From NCBI GenBank assembly GCA_963798325.1, contig CAWCSS010000001.1, forward strand, positions 1,612,001 to 1,676,000: a DNA stretch of 64,000 bases, read 5' to 3'. Positions 11,101 to 18,341 of this stretch are shown here, piece after piece; position 1 is the stretch's first letter; each line of letters starts with the position of its first letter. This stretch comes from Solirubrobacter sp963798325. Its GTDB lineage: Bacteria > Actinomycetota > Thermoleophilia > Solirubrobacterales > Solirubrobacteraceae. The notes under the pieces are model-generated. The model made no database searches and was not told where the DNA came from. It was given only the letters and a program-made list of their open reading frames with translations. A program made the translations under genes and the position numbers.

Positions 11101-12169
11101 GCGCGGCCCCGTGATGGCGCGAGCCGGACGGGTAGCGGACCCCGATCATCGCCCAGCACAGCTCCGAGAGCTTGCGCGACGCCTGCGGATCCTCCGCCCC
11201 GGGGTAGCGATAGCCAAGGTCCGACTGGAGGTTGAAGCGCAGCCGCTCCGCGAGCTCACCGCTCTCCGCCACCGCCGCCGCATGACCTTCGAAGCGCGCC
11301 GCCATCGCCTGCGGCGTCGCGAGCACGTGCGCGGTGTTGCCGCGCCGCACCGGCTCGCTCGCGTCCAGCGTCAAGTGGTTGCGCAGCGCCACGAACGCGT
11401 CCTGCAACGGCGCGCGCGAGCGGGCATGAGCATGGACGTTGCCCGTCGCGACCGTGGGCACGCCCAGCCGTTGCGCGAGCTGGGCGAGCGAGCGATTGCG
11501 CGACCGATCGTGCCGCTGGAACGGCCGTTGCAGCTCGACCCGCAGGTGATCGGGCCCGAACGCCGCTTTCAGCCGCCGCAGCGTCGGCTCGTCGTGCACG
11601 CCACGGTCGGCGCACCCGCTCAGGCAGACGAGGCCGTCCGCAAACTCCTCGAGCGTCTCCAGCGGGACGGCCGGTGGCGGCTCCTTCGGATCCCGGTCGT
11701 ACTTGTGCGCCCGGGTGATGATCCGGCAGAGATTGCGCCAGCCGGTCGCGTTCTCGACCAGCAGGGTGAGATGCCGCGTCGGGGCGTCGCCCGCGGGAGC
11801 CGCCGCGTCCCCGCGAGTCCTCGTGCCGCCCCCACCCGCACTCGGCGACGCCATGCCACCGGCCCCCGCGCCACCGCGCGCTCCAACCACGCCGCCGGCT
11901 CCCGAACCGTTGCCCGCCGCCGCGCCGACGCGCGCGCCCACCTCCTCGCCCCGCTCGTCCAGGACGTCGATCTCAACGCCGTGGATCGTGCGCAGGCCGA
12001 GCGGCTCCGCGGCCACCGCGAACTCCATCGAGCCCGAGACCCCGTTGTGATCCGTGACGGCCATCGCCTCATGGCCGGCCTCCACCGCCGCGGCCGCCAG
12101 CTCCGCTGGAGAGGACGCTCCGTCCAGGAAGGAGAAGGCGGTGTGGGCGTGGAGCTCGACGTAAGGCAC
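8105..12169 (-). CDS. dnaE2: error-prone DNA polymerase III alpha subunit DnaE2/ImuC with low-complexity insertions
   Basis: SOS-inducible C-family polymerase that carries out mutagenic translesion synthesis together with ImuB. The start is placed at the GTG at 12169 (VPYVELHAHTAFSFLDG), because the PHP domain begins there and the LexA box abuts it; the upstream ATG at 12208 would place the box inside the gene. Visible features: an N-terminal PHP domain, the polymerase catalytic motif PDIDLDFPRDVR, palm/fingers segments (MGVFQIESRAQMASLLRT, SGFGFPKAHGAAFGLLAY), a C-terminal OB fold (LGGLVVARQRPGTAKG) and the typical DnaE2 ending FASGRRR. At 1354 residues it is well above the usual 1050-1100. 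Two Gly/Ala-rich inserts explain most of the excess: one in the PHP domain (about residues 83-135) and one after the fingers (about 935-1055). Confidence 0.93.
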   Translation of the reverse strand: MPYVELHAHTAFSFLDGASSPAELAAAAVEAGHEAMAVTDHNGVSGSMEFAVAAEPLGLRTIHGVEIDVLDERGEEVGARVGAAAGNGSGAGGVVGARGGAGAGGMASPSAGGGGTRTRGDAAAPAGDAPTRHLTLLVENATGWRNLCRIITRAHKYDRDPKEPPPAVPLETLEEFADGLVCLSGCADRGVHDEPTLRRLKAAFGPDHLRVELQRPFQRHDRSRNRSLAQLAQRLGVPTVATGNVHAHARSRAPLQDAFVALRNHLTLDASEPVRRGNTAHVLATPQAMAARFEGHAAAVAESGELAERLRFNLQSDLGYRYPGAEDPQASRKLSELCWAMIGVRYPSGSRHHGAAHARLEEELRVIDSLGLAGFFLLHRDLLELARDVAVEVRGPASARALLPPGRGRGSSVSSIVCYLTGLSHIDPIANDLFLGRFLNEDLNALPDIDLDFPRDVREKLIPRVHDRYGKERSALVAAFPTFRSRGAIRELGKVLGLPPGELERVARGAEPWAVKNVGRDVEVAMGIEPSSEPGPFIDPDARASAFAMSTTEWLAMVNGKRPDQAEAHETDPSSPSYDRLPGRWAWLARLCDEAYGLPRHLSQHSGGMIVSTRPLIDCCPVLPAAMEGRQLCQWDKDSCSDAGFLKIDLLGLGMLSAVERCVEEIGRVRGARVDLSRIPYDDAETYDAIQVADTMGVFQIESRAQMASLLRTRPRSLEDLTIQVAIVRPGPILGGAVNPYIQRLQTLRENPGYIVPYEHESLRSVLKDTLGTIIFQDQVIEVAMAFAGFSPGEAEGLRRAMSRKRSADAIEAYHQRFLDGARATHGVGEEVAERVYGMIVGFSGFGFPKAHGAAFGLLAYQSTWLRVHHGPEFLCALMNEQPMGFYAPDTLAHEAQRRGIELRPPDVNTSQALSTVEWVPEMGPYPAGEPAGNEVFAAADGVRAAGGVREAGGSREAGGAGEGEMGAAGGAAVGEVGSRGIGALRAAAGGPDSRVGGESFAGAGVEGVGRLSGVAREFGRSDALGGGRSDALGGGGGPVAVGGVRPLRVVDASPEPDEAVPVIGIVRLGLGYVSGVREEEVKALVAAREEGGPFRSLADLASRAGAGRPALDKLAWAGACDSLVGGSSAHARRTALWQLGVAAPGEKIVEGTQLALPLEVPEAPALRALTPWESMIGDYATTGLTLGPHPMKLLRHALPAGTVSIKDLQRIPHDTPVRLGGLVVARQRPGTAKGIVFLLLEDEFGTINLIVPPDLYEANRLTVRSEPLLLCQGRLEKLPQAGGGINIFVKAVRALVTPDDVKADVVELAERRVAAAATGRGEGAQGGREAASTMGEFRQVSPPIQSFASGRRR

Positions 12170-12181
12170 GAACACATGTTC
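12169..12181 (-). promoter_or_regulatory. LexA/SOS box of dnaE2
   Basis: CGAACACATGTTC on the plus strand (GAACATGTGTTCG on the minus strand) matches the actinobacterial/Bacillus LexA operator CGAAC-N4-GTTCG. It touches the proposed GTG start, implying a very short or leaderless transcript. The same core occurs before imuB and lexA. Confidence 0.9.
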
Positions 12182-12256
12182 CCATTCCGTCCGGACGGAT
12201 GCGTACATTCGTTCGCATGCCGATGACCCCCTCCGCTCCAGCGCGTCTCACTCCCC

Positions 12257-12784
12257 GAGCTGATCCTGAACGTGGAGCTGTCCCTGGACGGCTTCGCGGG
12301 CAAGATCGGCAACGACGTTCCGATTTGGTGGCCGCGGCGCTACGACGACGAGCTGAGGACGTACGCGGCGGACCTGCTCAGCAGCGCGTGGGTACACGCG
12401 ATGGGTCAGAAGTCCCAGGAGGGCACGGCCCCTCACTGACGGACGTCCGGCGAGCCCTTCGCCGCGCCGGTGAGCAAGATGCCAGGAGCCGGGCTTTCGA
12501 ACACGCTACGCCAGGTGACGTGGCCCGAGACGACGATTCACGCCGGCAACGTCGTGGAGGCGCTGAGGGCGCCGGACGGTGGGCCGATCCTCGCGCACGG
12601 TGGCGCCCGCTTCGCGCAGACGCCGATGCGCGCGAACCTGATCGGCGAATACCGCCTGTACCTGCACCCGATCGCGCTCGGCGAGGGCGTGCCGCTATTC
12701 GGCAGCGCGCCGCAGCTCAGCCTCACCAGCGTCCGCAGCTTCCCGAGGCGCACCCTCGCGCTCACCTACACGTGGCTCCCGTAG
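12257..12784 (+). pseudogene. dihydrofolate reductase-like (RibD C-terminal domain) protein, inactivated
   Basis: The frame from 12257 reads ELILNVELSLDGFAGKIGN, then RRYDDELRTYAADLLSSAWV, then a TGA stop after EGTAPH at about 12440, and resumes in the same frame with RTSGEPFAAPVSKMPGAG, GGPILAHGGARFAQT and IGEYRLYLHPIALGEGVPLF. This is the standard architecture of stand-alone RibD-C/DHFR-like reductases of about 180 residues. The internal stop looks like TGG changed to TGA (HWR expected). No start codon is in frame with the N-terminus: a TGA lies at 12224 with no ATG/GTG after it. An intact copy would reduce a pterin or pyrimidine-type substrate. The 3' end overlaps the MFS gene on the other strand by 90 bases. 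Confidence 0.75.
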
Positions 12785-13960
12785 GTTTCGGATCGGCGCG
12801 GCCGACAGCAGCGCCACGTTCGTCACGACCAGCCCGCCGGCCGCCAGCCAGACGGCCGGTGACAGGCCGATCACGGCCGCGATAGGGCCCCAGATCGCCA
12901 GCCCGAGGGGCTGGAAGGCGAGCGACCCGAACCAGTCATACGCGCTGACGCGTGAGAGCGATTCGTGTGGGACGTGGCGCATCAGCGTCGTCTCCCACAC
13001 CGAGTTGCCGATCATCATCGCGGCGCCGCCGAGCACCGCTCCCGCAGCCATGAGTGGGACCGGCGCGCGGGCGGCGAGCAGGGCGAGCGGCGCGATGAAC
13101 AGCGCGTAGGTGCCCGCAGCGAGCACGAGCGGCCGTCGGGGACGCAACCGCACGGCGAACAGCGCACCGATCAGAGCACCAATGCCCGTCGCGCCGAGCA
13201 CCGTTCCCCAGGCCGCCGCGCCGCCGAGGTCCTGCTTGGCGATCACCGGCCCGAGCGTCATCCACGCACCCCAGAGCATGTTCCCGAACCCCGCCCCCAC
13301 GACGAACACCCAGACCCAGGTCAGCGACGTGAACACACCCCAGCCCTCGCGCAGGTCAGAGAGAAACGAACTGCTCTCGCGCGCCACGCGCGCCGGCATG
13401 TGCAGCTGTGCGAGAAACAGCGCGCTGACGGCGAACGTGGCGGCGTCGATGGCAAGCGCCCAGCCGGCACCGAAGCCGGCGATGAGCACGCCTGCGATCG
13501 CCGGCCCGGCGATCTCGCCACCGGACAGTGCGGTGGCGCGCACGCCGTTGGCCTCTTGCAGGTGCTCGGCGGGCACGATGGCCGGCATCAGCCCCGTCGA
13601 GGCGGGATTGAAGAAGCCGGTCGCCGCGCCGGTGAGGCCGGACAGCACGGCGAGCATCCAGATCTCCGCGGTGCCGGTCAGAAGCAGGACCGCGATCGCT
13701 CCCTGTGTGACCAGCCGCGAGAGGTCCGCGGCGACCATCACCGCGCGTCGTGAAATGCGGTCGGCGACGACCCCGCCGACCAGCAGCGTGGCCACCATCG
13801 GCGCGATCCGGATGGCGAGGACCACGCCCACCGCGGTCGCTGAACCGCCCAAGTCGAGCACGGCGAAGGCCAGCGCGATGCCGACCATGCGGTCCCCGAT
13901 GATCGAGACCGCTTGGGCGCCGAACAGCAGCCGGAACTCCCGCAGGCGCAGCACCTCCAT
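12695..13960 (-). CDS. MFS transporter (EntS/MFS_3-like exporter)
   Basis: 421-residue major facilitator with about twelve hydrophobic segments. The start region MEVLRLREFRLLFGAQAVS is typical of the MFS_3/EntS-like group that exports siderophores, drugs or other small molecules. The cytoplasmic loop motif is seen as GGVVADRISRRAVMVAAD, and the helix-5 region as NGVRATALSGGEIAGPAIAG. The C-terminal tail after the last helix (about 35 residues, EREGAPREAADAGEAELRRA) is hydrophilic and lies antisense to the dead DHFR-like gene, so it may be an accidental extension. No operon partner is present; the upstream neighbour is the divergent purine operon. The substrate is unknown. Confidence 0.87.
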   Translation of the reverse strand: MEVLRLREFRLLFGAQAVSIIGDRMVGIALAFAVLDLGGSATAVGVVLAIRIAPMVATLLVGGVVADRISRRAVMVAADLSRLVTQGAIAVLLLTGTAEIWMLAVLSGLTGAATGFFNPASTGLMPAIVPAEHLQEANGVRATALSGGEIAGPAIAGVLIAGFGAGWALAIDAATFAVSALFLAQLHMPARVARESSSFLSDLREGWGVFTSLTWVWVFVVGAGFGNMLWGAWMTLGPVIAKQDLGGAAAWGTVLGATGIGALIGALFAVRLRPRRPLVLAAGTYALFIAPLALLAARAPVPLMAAGAVLGGAAMMIGNSVWETTLMRHVPHESLSRVSAYDWFGSLAFQPLGLAIWGPIAAVIGLSPAVWLAAGGLVVTNVALLSAAPIRNLREPRVGEREGAPREAADAGEAELRRAAE

Positions 13961-14056
13961 AGCGAGTCAGCCTAGGGCCGGGGGCCGACTCACGGGACAG
14001 CGCGCTTCGACCACCCGGCCCTACGCATTTGTCAACGCGGTCGGTGGAGTGCGCAC

Positions 14057-15463
14057 ATGACCAGTGACGTTTCAACCCCGAAGCGGGTCGAACCGGTCGA
14101 CGAAGTCCTTCCCGCCAAGGAACTCGGCGCCTTCGGCCTCCAGCACGTGCTCGGCATGTACGCCGGCGCGGTGGCAGTCCCGCTGATCGTCGGTGCGGCC
14201 TTCAAGGTCTCGGCAGGCGACATGGCGGTACTGATCGCCGCCGACATCTTCACCGCCGGCCTCGCCACGATGCTCACCTGCATCGGCGTCTGGAAGTTCG
14301 GCGCGCGCCTGCCGATCATGCAGGGCTGCACCTTCGCCGCCGTCGGCCCGATCGTCGCCGCCGCCGGCAACGGGAAGGACATCACCGACGTCTTCGGGGC
14401 GATCATCATCGCCGGCGTCATAGCCATCCTGCTGGCGCCTGTCGTCGGCAAGCTCAGGCGCTACTTCCCGCCGCTCGTGGTCGGCACGGTGATCCTGCTG
14501 ATCGGCATCTCGCTGCTGCCCGTGGCCGTCGACTGGGCGGGCGACGTCTTCTCGCAGGATCCCGGCAACAGCGTTCCCAACAACCTCGCGCTGGCCGTGG
14601 GCGTCCTGATCTTCATCCTCATGCTGCAGCGCTTCGCCAACGAGTGGATCAAGCGCACGTCGATCATGATCGGCATCGTCGTCGGCACGCTGGTGGCGAT
14701 CCCGCTCGGCTTCACGGACTTCTCCAACGTCGGCGACTCCAACGTCTTCGGCGTTCCCACGCCGTTTCACTTCGGCGCTCCGACGTTCGCGTTCAGCGTG
14801 GTCGTGACGATGGTGATCGTGATGATCGTGTCGATGATCGAAACGACAGGCGACCTGATCGCCGTCGGTGAGATCGTCGGCAAGGAGGCCGATGAGAAGA
14901 CGATCGTCGGCGGCCTGCGCGCCGACGGCTTCTCGAGCGCCCTCGGCGGCATCTTCAACACGTTCCCGTACACCGCCTACGCCGAGAACGTCGGTCTGGT
15001 CAGCCTCAGCGGTGTCAAGAGCCGCTGGGTGGTCGCCACGGCCGGCGGGATGATGGTCGTGCTCGGCCTGTTCCCGATCCTCGGCGCGGTCGTGGCCGCG
15101 GTGCCGCTGCCGGTGCTCGGCGGTGCCGGCCTCGTGATGTTCGGCACGGTCGCGGCGATCGGCGCCAAGACGCTCAACAAGGTCGACTTCGACCATCGCG
15201 GCAACCTGATCATCGTCGCCGTCTCACTCGGCATCGGCCTCGTCCCGGTCCGCAACGAGGCCATCTACGCGGACTTCCCGCAGTGGTTCACGACGATCAT
15301 GGGCTCGGGGATCACCGCGGGCACGATCGCCGTCGTCGGGCTCAACTACGTCTTCAACGAGCTCGGCTGGGGCACCAAGACCGCCGAGGCACTGCAGTCG
15401 ACGCCGACCTTCGTCGGTGCCGAGGAAGTCAAGTCGGCGACCTCGGCCAAGCAGGTCGCGTAG
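14057..15463 (+). CDS. NCS2-family purine (xanthine/urate-type) permease
   Basis: 468-residue nucleobase:cation symporter-2 with about 13-14 hydrophobic segments; it imports purines (xanthine, urate or uracil in relatives) with protons or sodium. Family features: GAFGLQHVLGMYAGAVAVPL at the N-terminus, the acidic substrate-binding helix SMIETTGDLIAVGEIVG, and the signature AENVGLVSLSGVKSR, which corresponds to the Q/E-N-x-G motif that sets purine selectivity. It is the first gene of the purine-catabolism operon, and its TAG stop abuts the ATG of the deaminase. The context (deaminase, uricase, xanthine dehydrogenase) favours a purine rather than a uracil substrate. Confidence 0.9.
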   Translation: MTSDVSTPKRVEPVDEVLPAKELGAFGLQHVLGMYAGAVAVPLIVGAAFKVSAGDMAVLIAADIFTAGLATMLTCIGVWKFGARLPIMQGCTFAAVGPIVAAAGNGKDITDVFGAIIIAGVIAILLAPVVGKLRRYFPPLVVGTVILLIGISLLPVAVDWAGDVFSQDPGNSVPNNLALAVGVLIFILMLQRFANEWIKRTSIMIGIVVGTLVAIPLGFTDFSNVGDSNVFGVPTPFHFGAPTFAFSVVVTMVIVMIVSMIETTGDLIAVGEIVGKEADEKTIVGGLRADGFSSALGGIFNTFPYTAYAENVGLVSLSGVKSRWVVATAGGMMVVLGLFPILGAVVAAVPLPVLGGAGLVMFGTVAAIGAKTLNKVDFDHRGNLIIVAVSLGIGLVPVRNEAIYADFPQWFTTIMGSGITAGTIAVVGLNYVFNELGWGTKTAEALQSTPTFVGAEEVKSATSAKQVA

Positions 15464-16798
15464 ATGCGGATCGCCGTCAACGGGTGCGCGATCGCGACGG
15501 TGGATCCCGCCGGAACCGAGTACGCGTCCGGCCACCTCGTCCTCGAGGATGGCCGGATCGCGGCGGTCGGGGACGGACCCGCCGACGGCGACACCGTGAT
15601 CGATGGGACCGGGCTGCTGGCCACGCCCGGCCTCGTCAACAGCCACCACCATCTCTACCAGTGGGCGACCCGCGGCTTCGTGCCGGACGGGACGTTGTTC
15701 GAATGGCTCACCGGGCTCTATCCCGTGTGGGCACAGCTCGACGACGACATCACCCATCACGCCGCCAAGGCGGGGCTGGCCGCGCTTGCGCTGTCCGGGT
15801 GCACGACGTCGACCGACCATCACTACGTGTTCCCGCAGCCGGACCTGCTGGAGGCGACGATCGCGGCCGCCACGGAGATCGGGCTGCGCTTCCATCCGTG
15901 TCGCGGCTCGATGGACCTGGGCGTCAGCCAAGGTGGGCTTCCGCCGGACTCCGTGACCGAGGACCTCGACAGCATCCTCCAGGCCAGCGCCGACGCCCTG
16001 GATCGCTGGCACGACCCAAGCCCGGACGCCATGGTGCGGATCGCGCTGGCGCCGTGCTCGCCGTTCACGGTCACGCGGGAGCTGATGATCGAGTCCGCCG
16101 CGCTCGCCCGTGCCCGCGGCGCCCGCCTGCACACGCACCTGTCGGAGACGCTCGACGAGGAGGCCTACTGCCTCGAGCGCTTCGGAATGCGGCCGGTGGA
16201 CTACGTGGGCGAGCTCGGCTGGATGGGCGACGACGTGTGGTTCGCGCACTGCGTCCACCTCTCCGACGACGAGGTGACGCGCTTCGGTCAAGCGGGCGTC
16301 GGCGTCGCGCACTGCCCGACCTCCAATGCTCGCCTCGGTTCCGGGATCGCCAAGGTGCACGCGCTGCGGACGGCCGGCGTGGCCGTCGGCCTCGGTGTCG
16401 ACGGCGCCGCCTCCAACGAGGCCGGGACCCTTGCACTCGAGGTCCACGCGAGCCTGATGGCCGCGCGCTTCGTCGGCGGCCCGACGGCGATGACCGTCCG
16501 CGAGGCGCTCGCCCACGGAACGATCCACGGCGCCCGCTGTCTCGGCCGCGAGCAGGAGCTCGGCTCGCTCGAGCCGGGCAAACTTGCCGACGTCGCGCTG
16601 TGGCGGGTGGACGACCTGGGCGGTGCCGGGATCGCCGACCCGGTCGCGGCGCTCGTACTTGGCCCGCCACGAGGCGTCGAGCATCTCTTCGTCGGCGGCC
16701 GCCAGGTGGTGCGCGACGGCGAGCTGCGCACCGCTGACCTCTCAACCGTCACCGCAGAGCTCACACGTGTCTCGCGGCGGCAGGCGGCGTACGTCTGA
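15464..16798 (+). CDS. amidohydrolase, 8-oxoguanine/guanine deaminase type
   Basis: 444-residue metal-dependent hydrolase of the ATZ/TRZ-guanine deaminase group. It should remove an amino group from a purine ring (8-oxoguanine to urate, or guanine to xanthine). Metal-binding and catalytic motifs are complete: NSHHHLYQW, TTSTDHHYVF, HTHLSETLDEEAYCL, FAHCVHLSDDEV and the late Asp in GLGVDGAASNEAGT. The usual N- and C-terminal composite beta domain is present (LATPGLVNSHHH; LEPGKLADVALWRVDD). The start directly abuts the permease stop and the end overlaps the uricase start by one base. 8-Oxoguanine deaminase is the best guess because the next enzyme consumes urate, but related s-triazine or guanine deaminases cannot be excluded. 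Confidence 0.85.
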   Translation: MRIAVNGCAIATVDPAGTEYASGHLVLEDGRIAAVGDGPADGDTVIDGTGLLATPGLVNSHHHLYQWATRGFVPDGTLFEWLTGLYPVWAQLDDDITHHAAKAGLAALALSGCTTSTDHHYVFPQPDLLEATIAAATEIGLRFHPCRGSMDLGVSQGGLPPDSVTEDLDSILQASADALDRWHDPSPDAMVRIALAPCSPFTVTRELMIESAALARARGARLHTHLSETLDEEAYCLERFGMRPVDYVGELGWMGDDVWFAHCVHLSDDEVTRFGQAGVGVAHCPTSNARLGSGIAKVHALRTAGVAVGLGVDGAASNEAGTLALEVHASLMAARFVGGPTAMTVREALAHGTIHGARCLGREQELGSLEPGKLADVALWRVDDLGGAGIADPVAALVLGPPRGVEHLFVGGRQVVRDGELRTADLSTVTAELTRVSRRQAAYV

Positions 16799-17625
16799 TG
16801 CCCTACGAGCTCGTCGACGACGCCTACGGCAAGGCGCAGAACCGGCTGATGCGGGTCGTGCGAGAGACCTCGCGCCACGAGATCCGCGACGTCACGGTCG
16901 ACGTCCGCCTGCGCGGCGACTTCGAGGCGGTCTATCTCGAGGGCGACAACGCGGGCATACCGGCCACGGACACGATGAAGAACTCGGTGTTCGCGCTCGG
17001 GCGCACCGAGTTCTCCACCGGCAGCATCGAGGAGTTCGGCAAGACGCTCATCCGTCATTGGGTGCGGAGTGACCGCGTCACGTCGGCCGAGGTCACGCTG
17101 GTCGAGCACCCGTGGGTGCGCCTCGGCGACCATCACTTCCATCGCGGCTCGTCCGGCGACCACCGCGCGTGGGTGTCCGGCGACGGGGAGACGTTCACGG
17201 TGAAGGCCGGGCTCGGCGACCTCTTCGTGCTGCGCTCCACCGGCTCGGGCTTCAGCGGCTTCGAGCGCGACCGGTTCACGTCGCTGCCGGAGACCGACGA
17301 CCGCATCCTCGCCACCGTGGTGAGCGCCGAATGGCTCTATACCGCAGACGTCGAGGACTACGAGGCGGCCTGGCAGACGGCACGTGACGCGCTGGTCGGC
17401 GGTTTCGCCGACCACTACAGCGAGTCGGTCCAGCAGACCATCCATCGCATGGCGACGGCGGCGATGGACGCGGTGGCGGAGATCGGCGAGGTGACGATCG
17501 AGCTGCCCAACAAGCATCACAACCTCGTGGACCTGGCGCCCTTCGGGCTCGAGAACCCCAACGAGGTGTTCATCGCCACACAGGACCCGTTCGGGCTGAT
17601 CACCGGGACGGTGCGGAGGGTCTGA
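16798..17625 (+). CDS. urate oxidase (uricase)
   Basis: 275-residue cofactor-free enzyme that oxidises urate to 5-hydroxyisourate using oxygen. It is formed of two tunnelling-fold repeats. Landmarks: YGKAQNRLMRVVRET near the N-terminus with the catalytic Lys; ATDTMKNSVFALGR with the conserved Thr/Asp that binds O2 and substrate; and HHNLVDLAPFGLENPNEVF near the C-terminus with the catalytic His region. Length is normal for bacterial uricases (about 280-300). ATG overlaps the deaminase stop (TGATG), and its own stop overlaps the next start. The follow-up enzymes (HIU hydrolase, OHCU decarboxylase, allantoinase) are not in this window. Confidence 0.95.
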   Translation: MPYELVDDAYGKAQNRLMRVVRETSRHEIRDVTVDVRLRGDFEAVYLEGDNAGIPATDTMKNSVFALGRTEFSTGSIEEFGKTLIRHWVRSDRVTSAEVTLVEHPWVRLGDHHFHRGSSGDHRAWVSGDGETFTVKAGLGDLFVLRSTGSGFSGFERDRFTSLPETDDRILATVVSAEWLYTADVEDYEAAWQTARDALVGGFADHYSESVQQTIHRMATAAMDAVAEIGEVTIELPNKHHNLVDLAPFGLENPNEVFIATQDPFGLITGTVRRV

Positions 17626-18341
17626 TGGACCTCAACACGGTCACCGACTGGGTCGTTCCCCGCTCGCGGGCCGATCTCGCGGGTTTTCGGGACGGCGATG
17701 CCTTCGTCGCCGGCGGGAGCTGGCTGTTCTCGGAGCCGCAGACCGGGGTGCAACGGCTGTTCGACCTGCAGGGGTTCGGCTGGCCGGCGATCGACGGATC
17801 GGAGATCGCCGCGACATGCACCCTGGCCGAACTCGCTCGCACGTCGCGGCTGGCACGGCAGTGCTGCGAAGCGCTGCGCGGGTCGTTCAAGGTCTGGAAC
17901 GTCGCCACCGTCGGGGGGAATCTGTGCTGCGCGCTGCCCGCCGGCCCGATGGCGGCCTACACGGTGGCGCTGGACGGCGTGTGTGTCATCTGGTCCGCGA
18001 ACGTCGTCCGCGAGGTGCCAGCGATCGACTTCATCACCGGCCCGGGAACGACCGTGCTTGCGGCGGGTGAGGTACTGCGCTCGGTGCGTGTCGGGCCGCT
18101 GCCACGCACGGCCGTGCGTCAGTTCTCGCTCACGCCGATCGGGCGCTCGGCGGCGCTGCTCGTCGGCCGCGCCGACCCGTTCGTGCTGACCGTCACCGGC
18201 GCGACACCCCGGCCGGTGCAGCTCACCTCGCTCGAGGAGCTCGAACGGCTGGAGTACTACGACGATGTGCACGGCACGGCCGGATGGCGGCGACAGCTCA
18301 CCCGTGTGCTGGCGGAGGAGATCGCGGAGGAACTCGCATGA
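17625..18341 (+). CDS. xanthine dehydrogenase FAD-binding subunit (CoxM/XdhB-like)
   Basis: 238-residue FAD subunit of a molybdenum hydroxylase, passing electrons from the Fe-S clusters to the acceptor. FAD-binding elements are visible: FVAGGSWLF near residue 28 and FKVWNVATVGGNLCCALPAG (the conserved T-x-GGN motif). It is shorter than the usual 280-300 residues, with a reduced C-terminal domain. The ATG overlaps the uricase stop by one base, and its stop overlaps the start of the Fe-S/Mo subunit (ATGA), so the subunits are translationally coupled. The context with urate oxidase supports a purine substrate rather than CO or an aldehyde. Confidence 0.9.
   Translation: MDLNTVTDWVVPRSRADLAGFRDGDAFVAGGSWLFSEPQTGVQRLFDLQGFGWPAIDGSEIAATCTLAELARTSRLARQCCEALRGSFKVWNVATVGGNLCCALPAGPMAAYTVALDGVCVIWSANVVREVPAIDFITGPGTTVLAAGEVLRSVRVGPLPRTAVRQFSLTPIGRSAALLVGRADPFVLTVTGATPRPVQLTSLEELERLEYYDDVHGTAGWRRQLTRVLAEEIAEELA

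Noticed and set aside
12199..12885. Plus-strand 228-codon frame as a gene
   Set aside because: It is Arg-rich with no motifs. The DHFR-like protein text lies in a different frame, so this is a shadow.
13961..14056. Purine riboswitch before the permease gene
   Set aside because: The 96-base leader lacks the conserved purine-aptamer blocks; nothing recognisable was found.
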